This document shows, piece after piece, positions 1 through 12,954 of a DNA stretch of 64,000 nt (its first letter is position 1; each line of letters begins with the position of its first letter). The stretch comes from Biomphalaria glabrata (lineage: Eukaryota; Mollusca; Gastropoda; Planorbidae), in assembly GCF_947242115.1 (NCBI RefSeq), contig NC_074715.1:29823327-29887326 (forward strand), written 5' to 3'. The notes below the pieces were generated by a model. The model was not told where the DNA came from and did no database searches. It was given only the letters and a program-made list of their open reading frames with translations. Made by a program: the position numbers and the translations under genes.

Positions 1-398
1 GGACATGTTAAATTATTAGATTACTGAGCTAAGTTAGATTTAAAATATTTCTGTTCCCTTTTTTTAAAGAAGAGATTTACACTACTAACTTAATGACTAC
101 ATGTCATTTATATTATTATTGAAATTACTGTTAAAAGCTATCATTTTACTAAGAATTTTCTGAAGCATTAAAAAATGTGGCTTTTATCATGTATCTTGAA
201 TTAAACTGAGATTTCAAACAACTAATAAAACTACACTTTGCGCAACTGCATTGAAGATTTCTTATTAGCACTGATCCTCTGTGGATAAATGACAGCAAAA
301 TGTTTGCTGCAAAGACTGGCTTTAGAGCCCAAGGTGAGATGTGGCCATAATCTTTTTATTTGGACAACAGTTCATCACGACAGGTAGAAACCAGCTTA
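1..398. other. 3' flank of YTHDC1, no gene seen
   Basis: AT-rich sequence with short open frames only. It may hold the YTHDC1 3' UTR, or intron if the gene continues to the left of the window. Confidence 0.4.
355..360 (-). terminator. Poly-A signal AATAAA downstream of YTHDC1
   Basis: On the minus strand AATAAA lies about 39 bases after the stop codon at 399. It supports a short 3' UTR, but such hexamers are common in AT-rich DNA. Confidence 0.4.
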
Positions 399-3300
399 TC
401 AGGCTCCTAACCTGGCAAATTCAGACCCGACAGGTATTGGAGGCCTCCTTGAACCCATAATACGAGGGGCTCGTTCCCTGAGATCTCTGTCAGGACGAAT
501 ACTGCCTTTCCTTGATTTGTGAACAATATCTGTGATATCAAGATTCTCATCTGCTGGGAAAAGTTTACAAAGACTTTCTCCACATCTGGGTTCAATTTCC
601 TGGGGACAATAAGAAGTAAATTTAAAAAAATGAAAATAAATCATTTCTTTTTCATATGGTTATTAAATAAATTAAAAATAGGAAAATATTTTCCTACCAG
701 TATTTAAGGGAAATTGAACTACTTTGAAAAAGCACAATATTTAGGTAAATTTCATTACTTTTTAAGCTTGTTCTAAACATACTAAATAGATCATTTAAGA
801 GATAAAACTAAGCTTCAATAGCAGATCCGATCTTTTAACTTTTTAAAGCTTGCTTTTAGTTTAAAAAAAAACAGACATTTCAACTCTTAAAATTTCATAG
901 TATATTTACTTGACCATCTCTTCCAATCTTCACTCTTTTATTGTCATTCCAGGCATTGAATAAATGATTGGTCTTTTGAAAATCCAAATCTCTCCTAAAC
1001 AGAAGAATATTATATTATTATTTTATTAATGGTATCATCTTTTTTATTCTAAGAATTTTTGGTATATTTTTCACAAGGACATTTCCTAGTTAAGTACCTT
1101 GTGATCCAATCAAGTCGAAACACGCCACTTAATGCTCTTGATGTCATGCCAGGGGGCAAAACCCAACGAATAGGTGGATGGTCCTTAGTTGATTCTTCTG
1201 ACAGACGTGCAAATCCTAAATTGTATAATAATAAAAAAATTCATTCTGAATTGGACTAATGATCAGAACTTTACTGTTAATTAAAATCTGCATCTATTAC
1301 TTCAATAAGAGTATAATGTATTTAAGTTCTTAAAATAAGAATTTAGAAGTTTTCAAAGATATTTTGATTTTTACTCTACATGTAATTTTAATAATAAAAT
1401 AATAGTTTATGATAAAGGTCAAACCCGTAATAATAAAATACAATTGTTTTGCCTTATACAGTGGAGTGGACTAAACATCTTTCAGAATTTAGTCCACATA
1501 CATCCTCAAATGTTTATGTAACATTTTTTAAATTAGAAATATATGCTTATATAAAATGCATATGTTTCAACCATGTTTATGTCTTACAATAAAAAAAAAA
1601 GGAAATGAAAACATTATAATGTACAATTAAACATACACATATTGGCCTGGATACACACACACATATATATTTATGTCATTGGTCAGGTCACAAAACAAAC
1701 AAACAAACCTTGGAACTTTCCACTTTCTTTCACAGAAAATATAAGTATTACATTGTCACATTCCTGAAACAAAATTCAAATATTCACTTGAAACATGTTG
1801 AAACACCTAACTTGCTAGAAAATAAATTAGCGCTAGAGCTAATAAGACAGTCAAGTATAAAGATTGACAATAAAAAACACTTTACCCTAAAAGCTTGGTT
1901 GAATCTAGCTTCATTCTGTGGAGGGGTTGACCAAACACCTTTAGCTTTAGCTAAAGCAACATTTTCATGATTGTTACTCTTTACTAAGAAAAATCTTGCT
2001 CCTCGCATTAGGTATTTTAATTTGGACCAATAATCTATATTTAGAATAAATATCAAGCTTTAAGAAGTGGGATTGTATACATGAGTTCTGAATAATTTTG
2101 TTGAGCTGTTTACGCAATATAAAAACAATTAATAAGGAAATGTGTCTTACATTGAAATACATGTGACTACCTGCCATAGTTGAAATTTGTCCTCATTTGA
2201 AATATCAATTGTAAAGAAAAAGACAATGCCATTTTATAATGAGCCCTTTTTTCCTGAAAAGTCTAATTTTGGATCTGATTTCAAAACTTAAATGACCAGA
2301 ATCAGTCAGACAGGTAAATAATTGTACAAAATTTGATTTTGATGCATTAAAGAGATTATTTAATTGCAATGTCATCAATTTGTATTTTTATAGCTTTTTG
2401 GTTCTGTAAAAAAAGGACACAGCAACTAACAAATGACCAGTGGCAGAAATTAATTAAGCAATATTTGAAAGCGTAACTGAAGGAATAAATAGTCTCTGCT
2501 AGTTTATATTTATCTAATAGACATATTTAAACAACTAACGTCTTTCATCCTCTCTGTCTCTGTTTCTAGACTCTTTTGATGAGTGATCCCCAGCATCACC
2601 AGGACTTCCTTCTCTAGGTTTGTTCTTAGCACCCTCACTTCTCCTATCCCACTCAATAGGAGAGATACCTCGTTGTGATTTCCGTTTTGACTTGTCTGAT
2701 TAAAAAAGAATGTATAGAAAGCTGATTGACATAAAAATGAATACAAGAAATACAAGAAAAATAAAAAAAATACAATTTAAAAAATCTAAGCTTATATTAA
2801 GTGTAGTTGTATCAATTAGTTTGGATCAGTCATTTAATTAAATTTGTAATATATCTAGACTAACAATAATAAATCTGTGCAATTAGAAATATTTTTACCA
2901 ATTGTTTTTGTTTAGCACTATTTCATGCTTTTAGATTTCTCAATACACTATGATCCTATCACTTGTCTGGACCAGTTGGGAAACAGATGAAGGGAGAAAG
3001 AAGGGGGTATCTGTATTAAATGTTTCTGTGATTGCTTTTTAAATGCATATATGTATAAAAAAACAACAACCTGAATTCAAACACAGCCAATGTACTAACC
3101 ATTGTGCCAGTGAAGTGCTAATGAAAATAGAAGGTTTTATAGTAATCATTGTTAGTTTCAAGCTTTAAAGCAGCGACCTATAAAGGGGACTAATTCAACT
3201 TATACCATCACGTCAGTCAAGTACAATTTCTTTCCCTTATTCAACACCATCATTGACACCACCTAGTCACTGCCCGGTAAACCTACCCCATCCCGCACTT

Positions 3301-6300
3301 CCGGAAAGCTTCATTCTTTGACATACTCTTTTCTCCACCCCTACACTTTTTTATCTTTTATCAAGAAGATAATCCATGACAACACGCCTCTTGACTATCA
3401 CTAGCATCTTGACTGGATGTCACATTATCTATCTTGACCTATCGCATGCTTTCTTGCCCCATCCCTATTTCTGGCCAAGAGGCATATAAGTCTCAAACTT
3501 AAAAGGCCAAGAGGCTAATAAGTATCAAACTTCTTCAATCAGGAGCAGTCACTCCATTTTATTTGAACGTTGAGGGGCGTTCCTTTACAGATTCCATTCA
3601 TTGTTCTTACTTATTCTTATTCACTGGCCACCCTCTAGAGCACCACCTCCAGCTGAAAGCCCTCCACCAGGAGCACAGCCAGCTACAACGTTGACAGGAC
3701 TCTCAGATAAGTTGGAAGACAAAGTGACACACACTCTCTCATACATGTGCTAAGAGTGATGATTAAATATTACTAAGAAATATGATGCAATCCCCTCCCC
3801 TTTTATTTAATGTAAATAAGCATCTGGCAAATTATTAAGTATTGTATCTTTCTCTATTGTCTGTTTGTTGTGTGCCTGCTTCTGATATCTTTGATGACCC
3901 AGCATATTGCACACTCAAACAATCATCCCCTAGACACCAAACAAGCCACACATACAAGTGATACACGCGGGTAGTCACAATAATTTTGTCTGCTATTGAT
4001 TAAATATAATTTATACAGGACTTTGGTGGGATGGCTTATAAGGCTAATGGTATGGTAGTTATTAAAAGTTGTCTTTCTTTGGAAGAGTGATGATGAGTGA
4101 GTAGGTCCAGGGCTTGGGCTATTCCTCTAATTGCAAATCTTTAAAAGTGGGTTTAACATGGCCTTTATAAGTTCAACAGGAATGTTGTTCACTCCCCTTT
4201 TCAGTGCTTTCACAGCTGATGCTACTCCCAAGCAAAGAATAGGATATTTGTCGATTTTGGATACTGCAGGGACTATTATTTAGTAATTCAGGATCACCTG
4301 AGATTTCAAAGTTGTACAACTGCAACAGTGTTCAGTTTATCTTCTCATTGCAACTTTTACCTCAGTGAGATATTCATTGTTTTTGTCTTTTACTGTGGTA
4401 GTTTTCTATGCTTTAAGGTAGTGAGGTTCATTGTGTGTGTGTTGATATCCTGGACATATTTAGCGCTGCAATGCGTCCTCCAACTTTTGCAATAAATTTG
4501 GCAGCAGTTTGGGAGTCTTTCGGCTTATCCAGGTCAAATTTTATCATGTTTTGTTAGGTGCAATAAATAATTGTGAAATGTTTCAACTTTATCTGAGAAT
4601 GGGTGTGGAAAAAATAACATGTTCAAAGTTTTTCCCTAATAACAAACAGAGTGAGATATCTTTTAAAAAGAAAAAAATAATCCCCTGGTTACCTTAGGTA
4701 TTACTCTTTTACAGTTTCTAAACTTGAAAAAGGTTACGCATTGGTGAGTACATCATAAAAGAATATAATTATGTTAATTTGTTTTATTCTTGACTGTGGT
4801 CAGGAGTCCAATAGATCAATTTTTGACTAACTCAAACAGAGTTAATATAATTTTAGAACTAATTTCACTTGTAAACTTTCATACCTTATGATTCTATCCT
4901 TAGAGGTATATTTAACATAAAAAGTAATCTCCCTAGCATGAAATTTTATTACATAAACTATTTAATCTATTCCTTTTTTTAAAAAACTTCTTACCTAATT
5001 GATTAGTATCTTCTAGGTTTATACTAATATTTAACTTTTCTTCATGGGCTACTTCAGCTTCCTCCTCTTCATCTTCCTCTTCTTCTTCCTCCTCCTCATC
5101 ACCATCATCTTCCTCATCCTCTTCATCATCTTCTTCCTCATCATCGTCTTCTTCTTCTTCATCATCCTCAGATTCTTCTGGTTCTAATGAAGATGATTTT
5201 CAAATTTAAAAAATATAAATAATCCAATAAGTGGTATTATTAGTATGTCAATAATAAATAAACAAATTATTTCATTTGAAATTTCATTACAATCTTTGCA
5301 TAAGTGCCCACAGTTTGTCAAAATAATACACAAGTTGATTCACATACATGATGCTCACTCCTTAAAATTGAATACCAGATAAAATGATTAATTTGCTTAT
5401 TTTATTACAGAAAAATTATTATTTATCTATGTAATACAATACACAAGTTATTTCTCTTATCTCCCAGACAGTTACTTATATTTCATATGTAACACACTCA
5501 ATCACAATTAGTAGATGATGAAATTATGAAATGATGCACTCAAAAAAAAATTACTTTAAATAACAAGGGTCAGGATTGTTACCATAGCAAATAGGAATGT
5601 TACCATATATATAGATATAAAAGCATTAGGATAACTAACTCGAGAAAAAAGTAACATTTTCATCTACTACCCTCCCTATCCCAAAAAGTAAATAGATTGT
5701 GTGTCTGACTGACTCTAACAAACTAGTCAGTTTAAGACGAGGTTAGTCAAACATGTAGATCTACTCTTAACACAGATTTTTTTCTTTGCTTACAAGATCT
5801 AGATCTAACTACATAGACCTAGATCTATTTCTTTTACAAGATTGTAAACTTTACTGTATGGTTTTCCGTTATACAGTAAGTCAATAGATTATATAATAGG
5901 TTGGTATGACCATTTTGGATGCGCAGAAAAATTACATCAGAAAAACATCAATTACTAAGTTATTATTGAAAATAAAAAAATAAGAATAATATATTTATTT
6001 TCTGTAAACCAAAACACATATTATATCAACGATTGTCAAAACCAACAGTGTTTCCCTTTAAGAAATTGTAAATCCTTACTTAAAATATATTGTTTTTTTT
6101 CTAATATGTCACAATCACAATGGAGGGCTGTGAACTATGAATTAAGATTATTTCATTGGAAATGTCAAGTAACCCATTTAAGGAGATTGTTGGTTAAAAA
6201 GTCTTGCCTTGGGTGCCTCCATTCTGGCTTCCCTGAGGTGTCAACAATTTTAGTGTCTTAGCCCTTGCATCCATATGAGGATTTGTTGAAGAAGATGGCC

Positions 6301-6529
6301 TTTTTAGACCTCTATGAAAAGTTCTCAACATGGTTTCTAAGAAGATTGAAAATAAGACCTTTTAAATCATTGTAATCTTAAAGAACATAAAAAAAAAATC
6401 TGACTACTGTTCTCTATAATAGAAGTGCAATGCAATATTAACCTGTTTCTTCATTCATTTCAGAAGAAAAGTCATCAGCATCATGACAATCATCTAAGAT
6501 ATCATCAAGAACATTTTCACCTTCCACAC
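399..6529 (-). CDS. YTHDC1: YTH domain-containing protein 1 (nuclear m6A reader), 5' end missing
   Basis: Reads N6-methyladenosine in nuclear RNA and influences splicing and export. Exons in transcript order are 6529-6443, 5183-4995, 2695-2540, 2034-1886, 1763-1709, 1215-1098, 994-910 and 599-399; all have AG/GT borders and their phases join into one frame of 345 residues plus stop. Seen in order: an ENVLDDIL motif (the human protein has NVLDDIL near its start), a Glu/Asp-rich stretch of about 40 residues, RGISPI, then the complete YTH domain with [57 protein letters not shown] and LCKLFP. The cage tryptophans in GVWST and WVLP, the asparagines of KSNNHEN and the Asp of GRDGQ are present. The initiator exon is not identified; it must lie above 6529. 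After YTH only about 45 residues remain, versus about 200 in human, so the stop at 399 may not be the only end: CCAG|GTTAGG near 412 could be a donor. Family call is firm. Confidence 0.95.
2990..3260 (-). repeat. tRNA-derived SINE, family C, in YTHDC1 intron
   Basis: Read on the minus strand there is an A-box-like stretch (GGCACAATGGTTAGTACA) followed by a B-box-like GTTTGAATTCA. It shares its body, including the TGCATTTAAAAAGC tract and the AGTTGAAT(T/C)AGTCC block, with a second minus-strand copy at 28235-28430. Family name unknown. Confidence 0.55.
3261..4500. other. YTHDC1 intron, unassigned sequence
   Basis: About 1.2 kb between coding exons of YTHDC1. The part from 3280 to 3960 is more GC-balanced than its surroundings and has a short proline-rich open stretch near 3640, but no recognisable domain and no terminal repeats that I could pair. 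Confidence 0.3.
4525..4740 (+). repeat. Interspersed repeat family T, copy 1
   Basis: Carries the shared core ATCTGAGAATGGGTGTGG followed by AAATAACATGTTCAAA. Related copies lie at 29395-29540, 63500-63620 and 63700-63860. Less decayed copies end in a run of GACA units followed by a GATATAA word. No coding capacity seen; family unknown. Confidence 0.55.
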
Positions 6530-6784
6530 CTGTTGAAAAGACATTTTAGATTTTCTGTTGTTAATAAGGTTTCATTTCTCATTATCTATACTATAAAGCA
6601 GAAAGTAAGGTATGTCCCAAATAAAAATCTAAACCATTTGACCAATCTTGATAAACTTGGCATAAATGTTTCTTGGATACTAACAGGAAAACTAACCCAT
6701 GTAAAGTAGCCTTAAAACAAACTTAAGTTTAAAAAGACTTCAGACTTAAAAAAGTTGCCCAACTCTATGAAAGTATTACATTTT

Positions 6785-6967
6785 CATGTATCTAGGTCAT
6801 GCATGCGAAGAGCATAGAATCTCACGACGGCTACATCTAGATCTAATTCTAAGAACTACACTTTAACAGATGAAAATACAAAATATTCAATTTAATTTAA
6901 TTATCTAATCAAATTAACTTTCAAAAGCATTTTTACATAAATTTGTTCCTTATAGCTGCAAATTTAG
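6785..6967. repeat. Repeat flanking LINE fragment, left copy
   Basis: Begins with AGGTCATGCATGCG and includes CTTTAACAGATGAAAATACA and CAAAAGCATTTTTACATAAA. The same words recur in the same order on the other side of the LINE fragment at 7626-7830, and the start recurs again at 7893. The region is therefore a short direct-repeat array interrupted by the LINE. Confidence 0.6.
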
Positions 6968-6970
6968 ATT

Positions 6971-7625
6971 TCTTCTTCTTCATCGTTCTCATTGTTATGT
7001 TGGAGTGTTCATATGACTAGACCAATACATGAGATGAACTGCGCAGTGGTTTCCAAATCAGGGAGCTCTCCATATAGCTTTCTTTCTATTGGGGTGATTT
7101 GGGGCCAATGTCTTATACGGGCCTCTTGGTAGAGAGAGCAGTTTTGGAGGACGTGGTCGGCATTTTCTGGTGATACTCCACATGGGCAGATTTCACTGGT
7201 TCCAATTTTGAGCTTCTGGAACATGTGTTGTCACATTCTGTTGTGTCCGGTCCTGAGTCGAAAGATTAGACGTTGGTCTTGTCGGGATAGCTTATAGTAA
7301 GCATCATCTTTCTTGTGATTTGGATGGGAGCTCGTCCATTTCTCATTTATTTTATCTACAATTAATTTCTTCATTTCTTCTGGATAGAGTGCAGAGTTTA
7401 CTTGTGAGTTTGTTCTCCCACTCTTGGCGAGTGTGTCAGCCTTCTCATTTCCTGCTAGTTGTATGTGAGCTGGTATCCATTGAATAACAGTTTTTTTGCT
7501 GTTGTGGTTGAGCTTTGTAAGTGCTGTTCTGAGGTTTTTAATATAAGGAGAATCAGATTCAAATTTAGATGTATAGTTGTACATTTCAATAGCCCAATTC
7601 ATGTTATCTGGCACTTCTTTCCTTT
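6971..7625 (-). mobile_element. 5'-truncated I-clade-like LINE, RNase H and 3' end
   Basis: Minus-strand frames read IEMYNY, then TVIQWIPAHIQLAGNEKADTLAKSG, split here only for naming: the HI..LAGNEKADTLA block is the last catalytic part of an RNase H domain of the type found after the reverse transcriptase in I/Nimbus-clade LINEs. The part below about 7224 continues as ICPCGVSPENADHVLQNC, a zinc-knuckle-like CxC...H...C tail usual at the end of such ORFs. A frame change near 7225-7231 separates the two. The 3' end is a (GAA)n tail at 6971-6982. The reverse transcriptase and endonuclease are absent. A second 130-bp copy of the same 3' end lies at 34141-34270. Confidence 0.85.
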
Positions 7626-7830
7626 GACAATACTGAAAGGTCATGCATGCACAAAACAGAACATCTCTCAAAGGCTATATCTACTCTTAGCAAAGATAGT
7701 TCGATACTTTAACACATGAACATACAAAATGTAGTCCATTCATTTCATATTTTAATAAAATTAACATTCAAATTTGTGCTTCAAAAGCATTTTACATAAA
7801 TTCGTTCCCTAATGCTGTGACTTTATCCGT
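7626..7830. repeat. Repeat flanking LINE fragment, right copy
   Basis: Matches 6785-6967 in order: AAGGTCATGCATGC, a CTTTAACACATGAACATACA block, and AAAAGCATTTTACATAAATT. See the left copy. Confidence 0.6.
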
Positions 7831-8035
7831 CTTGACATACATTTAATAGCTATTAAGGATATCGCCATTTTCTTCCATTAGACACTACCAAAAGGTCAGG
7901 CATGCGCAGAACAGAAACCTTTCAAGTCTTCATTTTGGATTTTGTTGGATGTAGGTCAACACGAGTTCAGTGTTTAGTCATTGACTAGGCTACTAAGGCA
8001 TTAATATATTTCTTATATTTTAGATCTAAATTTAC

Positions 8036-8215
8036 ATTCTTCTTCTTCTTCTAGCCAGCTTTTTGCTGCTGAGCTCTTTTGCATAGTGTGCCAAGGAAAA
8101 ATAGTGTGCTGTTATCTTTTGTTGTTCAGCACTGCCGTACAGGGTGTTGGTTATGTTGGGCTGTAGTGGAAGTAGGGTCTGCCTAAGGTGGATTAGGAAG
8201 GGCATTCAAAGAGGA
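8036..8215 (-). repeat. LINE/SINE 3' end with (GAA)n tail
   Basis: On the minus strand a 170-bp non-coding, GC-richer block runs into a GAAGAAGAAGAAG tail, the same kind of tail as the LINE at 6971. It is probably a 3'-UTR-only insertion of a related non-LTR element. Confidence 0.5.
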
Positions 8216-10470
8216 CTAGATCTACATAAAATTAAAATAATTTTTTAACAATTAGATTTATACAAAATTATTCTTTGCTTGGGTAAACCATCTACTTCTT
8301 ATAGATCTAAGTAAGTAAGTTATTAAGTAGGCCTATTATAAGAGATCATGATTAGACACAATTTCATAAATGTACATTTAGATCTACATTGATGTATTAT
8401 AATAGTAGATCTACATCTATTATTATAATATCTAGACTCTAGATGTAGAACTAAATATATATACATAAGCAAATGTTTTGATTAAAAAATTGGATTTAGG
8501 TCAATAAGCTAATAAATAGCTCCATTCATACTATTTTTACATTCACTTTACTTATAACATTATTATTTTGTTTAATCCTTTCTAATACACTTTATCAGTG
8601 ACAAGCATTTTGCGGGCAATAACTGGCTAACTGATAATAATACAGAAATAGAATTTGAAATCAAAATGAATAAAAAACAAAACAAAAACTTCTTGCTTTT
8701 TATATTGGCGAAAAAAGTATTTTAAAATGGAAAAGCATCTTAAGTAAAAATTATTAAAGAACTTTAAATCAAAAAGGGAAAAGAATGATGACAAATGCAA
8801 AGGTGAGAAGTAGACTATTGATACAATTCTGTTCTTATAAGACTGAAACTTTGTGCAATGATTAAGTTCACGAATACTGATCATATATGTATTATACAAT
8901 GCTAATAATCATGAGTAGATCTAGAAATCTAGATCTACTCCAGAGAGATAGGTGGAAATGGTATCTTTTTCTCAAATAGACAATCTGTTGCACATTTGCC
9001 TACATTTAAAATGATTTTATTTTGCAATGATGCTCAAACTCTGGCCTGCGGGCTACATCCTGAGCTATCCAGCCCCCAAAACTTCTACCAATAGTGCCTA
9101 ATGAATGTGAAATAATAGCAACAAAAGTTATATAATGTATCGATCCCTTTTATTTAACAAATAATTAAACATACAATTAGAATATTAATGATATGTTACT
9201 AAACATATCAAGTGAACAATATGTCTATGAACGATTTGCCATGTGAACCATTTATTTGGCATTGTTTGTTAACCAGTTGTCATGCGAACTATTTGTTATG
9301 TTTCCAATCTATATAAATCTAGACAAGTGGTCTTCAATGTGGGCGAAAATGAGAGGCACCAACAAAATGAAAAAAAAAAAAATTCTTGCAAATTATCACT
9401 AGCAAAGTATTTATAATTAATTTTTTTCTAATTTAAAATTATAAACAATGTTAGAGATCTTTTTTTTGCTGTGTATGGGAGTTCCCCCTTTTTACAATAT
9501 TTTTTAACAGCAAGCATAAGGTGTCTATTTTTGATATTATAAACATAATTTTTTTTTGTGTGGATAAATAAGCATGTTATTGCCTTTATTGTTCTACTTA
9601 TTGTATCACAACAATATACCAGATAAAAAAAAATATGTTAATATCTTCATATGTAAATGTTAATTTTTAATAATGTTAAGGCTAACTTTTAAATAGAATC
9701 ATATTATAATGTTTATTTAAAAATGAAAACATTAATAATGTGGGGGAGGGCAAAAACTTGCCCAGATGCAGTTACTTATCTTTCCATGGGTTTTATTGAA
9801 TCACAACAATATAAACATAAACTAATGTGTCTACCAGCAACATATAGCAGAGATGCCTACATTCCAAAAGGAAAATATGTATTATCAGATTTGGAAATGT
9901 GTATTTTGATTGGCAAATGTGTATTTTTCTAAATATCAAGAAATATACTCAGGAAAGACTAAAATTAAATAATTCAAGCACATTACATATACAAAATGCA
10001 GCAATCCTAAAGTTAACACAGTATAAAGTTATATAAGACATTTTGTACATTTATCAACATATTTACACTTCTAGTCTTTGTCATAGACTTATCTAGAATA
10101 TGTTAGAATAATGGGTCTATATAATGGGAATAATATAGGTCTATCTCTATCATCTATCTTGTCTACTTTAGTCTAGATCTAGATCTCCATTTCACGAGCA
10201 GTAAGATCGTATCCACTGCAGAAGAGAAGATAAGATTCTAGAATAGATATTAGATCTAGACATTCTAGACATCTAATATAGTCTAGATCTAGTTGTTGCT
10301 TTTTCTAATTCTAGATCTAAAATAACTTTGATGACTCAAGAATAAATAGTCTGAGTAGTGAATAAATGAGTCAGTCCTGCTAGTGTAGATTTATTTACTA
10401 GATTTCTAGATCTAAATTTTACTGGGCTACAATGGCATACATACAATAATTTTTTTCCTTTTTTTTCCAG
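8216..10470. other. Intergenic AT-rich stretch, no gene seen
   Basis: Long AT-rich sequence with poly-A/T runs and clusters of AGATCTAGATCT words (8930, 10160-10420). The short open frames at 8627-8899 and 9723-9932 have AT-driven composition and no motif. Confidence 0.45.
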
Positions 10471-11845
10471 TCTCAGGTTCTCCTGACTACAATTAGAAGT
10501 AATGATCTACCTAATCTGTTACAAGGATATAGACATTACTCACATTAGATCTACACACATTGGGAATTGTAGGTAAGAAATAAAAAGTTTTGTCCATTCA
10601 TTTTTTCTATCATTCTTTTTAGTTCTTGATTATATATTGAGTAAATAACACTAATGCTATATTTATCATTTGAATATTTTCATAATAGGCTATATTAATT
10701 TATATTTTCATTTTCTTTATATCAACAGATCAAAACAACTCATGCAGTGTACACTGACCCTTCCTCTTGTTGGAAGAAAACATCACCACATACTAGTACC
10801 TCGTCAACCATCTACCCTGACTGAAAGCTGCCTAAATACTGCAGTATGACATAGAAGTACTTCATAATCAATCACCACATCACATGCTGCTTATCACAAA
10901 TATAGCAATAATTTCCACTTTATAGACCTGGATCTATATCATGTTAACAACCTGGGATTCTTTTCTCGTTGGATGCTGTCGTTGACCACCACCTCCAGCT
11001 ACAAAGACTCTTACATCATTATAAAGTTCTACCTATTTCATTACAAGATTCATCATCAAGCACTGCATGGTTCCTGGTGAACCACTTTATCATCAGCTAC
11101 TGTTTCAACATAAATAAGGACCAGAGTTTTTCTGTCGTTGTAGCTGTACACATGCAATGAGCTACAGTCTCACCATGTCACATTATATCAGCATTTCTTA
11201 CCATCTATAACATTTATACTGCACAGCATACATATGTGCATTAACAGCTCAATGGCTATATATAAAAAGCCATATCATATTACAATGAAGGACTATCTAC
11301 TATAAAGGCACTGCACTCTACAATTATTCAGCCACCTAAAATATACAAGTTGCATTTATTTTCAAATACTGGTGCCATTCTATTTACTGGATTTATATTG
11401 TGTGTACTCTTATCAAACCTCTAGTATGAGTACAAATAACATTAGGTGCTTATGAAAAAAATGCAGGCCTGAAACCTGAGAAAGACTAGATTCCAAATTA
11501 TTTGAACTGGTGTAGGTAATTTTTTTTTTAACTTTGAAAAACTTCTTGTGTAAACCACAACCATATTCATATTAATTATATTTTAACTATTTATTTACTT
11601 ATTATTTGCATGTATTTATAATTAAGGGATACTTTATCTTGATTTTAGTTGTTTTGGGGATTACATTAATGTCTGAAAAGTAAAAATTGGACTTATTATG
11701 TCTTCGGGAGAATTTTTTTTTTTGCGCTGGGGTGTGTGTGTGTGTGGGGAAGCTATCTAAAATAAAATTTAACAATATTTTAATAAATTCTGTGTTTGCT
11801 TCTATTCTTAAATGTTACATGAGCTAAATAAAACATCTTTTTGAA
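10471..11845 (+). ncRNA. Candidate spliced non-coding transcript
   Basis: A pyrimidine tract and CCAG precede 10471; a good donor GTAAGAA starts at 10573; an acceptor ATCAACAG ends at 10730. The exon 10471-10572 has stops in all three frames. The second exon, from 10731, is clearly less AT-rich than its surroundings and runs to AATAAA at about 11760 and 11828. A 63-codon frame at 10969-11160 is the only open stretch. This could be a lncRNA or the 3'-terminal UTR exons of an unseen gene. Inference from splice signals only. Confidence 0.3.
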
Positions 11846-12436
11846 CAATATACATACATATCTTGTTTTTCTCACTCATTGAAACTTTAATTTTGATTTT
11901 TCTCAAAATGTCTATTTTACATGGGTATGTGATCTTAAGAATCACTTTTCTCAAAAACTATCAGTTCAATTATAATAATATTTGGTATACATGTTTAAAT
12001 ATGGTCTAAGCACAGGATGACAATAGAAAATGTCATAAAATGTTTACAGGAAAAGAGTAAAGGACATTTTAATTGGTTACAATGGCTGAAAACGCTGTCC
12101 GCAGAAGAGGGTAAAATTTAAAAATTTATATAAAAAAATCTATATACATTTTTCACAATGTCTCATTGTCATCCAGTAAGGAAATAGGGTGTCTATCTAT
12201 ATTACAAATTTCAGAACTGTAGCTTTAATGGTTATTTCAGAAACACATTCTTAGAAATGACATGATTTGATCCCTTGACCCCCCCTTATAATGAAAAAAA
12301 GTTGAATTTCATTAAAAAAATATTTTTTAAAGACATATTATGTGTTCCTATGATCAAATACATCATTTGAATACATTAAAAAGCCTAAAATGTTAAAAAC
12401 AAAAAAAAAAAGTTTTCAAGGTAGATGACCCCCTTA

Positions 12437-12832
12437 AACTCAGTTCAGAAAGCTCGAACTATATTAGTTTCATTACAATACATTGAGTTTGACAAAGTAG
12501 CTAATAACAGTTCTATAGTAAAATTCAAATGAACAAATATAAATGGATCACTTCTCAGTTCTGTCAGAACAATACTGACACAGACAAAGTACAATGTCAA
12601 TAACAATTGAATTATTTGAATGGGAAAATATTTAGCCTATATTTAGAGAATAGAGACACTTAAGACAGTTAAATCTATTAAATAGGGAGGTGAAATTCCG
12701 GAACTTCCAGTGTCCAAAAAATGACGTAAAAACTTGAGACAAGAGACTTAGGTACTTTGATAAAAATTTCCAACTCAATATATTGTAATGAAACGGATAT
12801 AGTTAGATAGAGCTCTTTAAACTGAGTTTATT
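12437..12832. repeat. Inverted-repeat (MITE-like) element
   Basis: The segment 12437-12490 (AAACTCAGTT...GTTTCATTACAATACATTG) is matched in reverse complement by 12778-12832, with about 300 bp between. Arms of roughly 50 bp are diverged. No clear target duplication. Confidence 0.5.
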
Positions 12833-12954
12833 GATACCTAATTTATGTTTATAAGCTAATTAGAACAGAAGTTATAGCAATTTTAGTGGCGAAAATTTTG
12901 CCTATATTATTAAAAATATTTCGTTACCGAAAAAGGGAAATTTTGCAATAAAAA

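Noticed and set aside
3280-3960. GC-balanced block with a TATA-like GCATATAAGTC word that could be a solo LTR
   Set aside because: No pair of terminal repeats, target duplication or coding remnant could be read; too weak to call.
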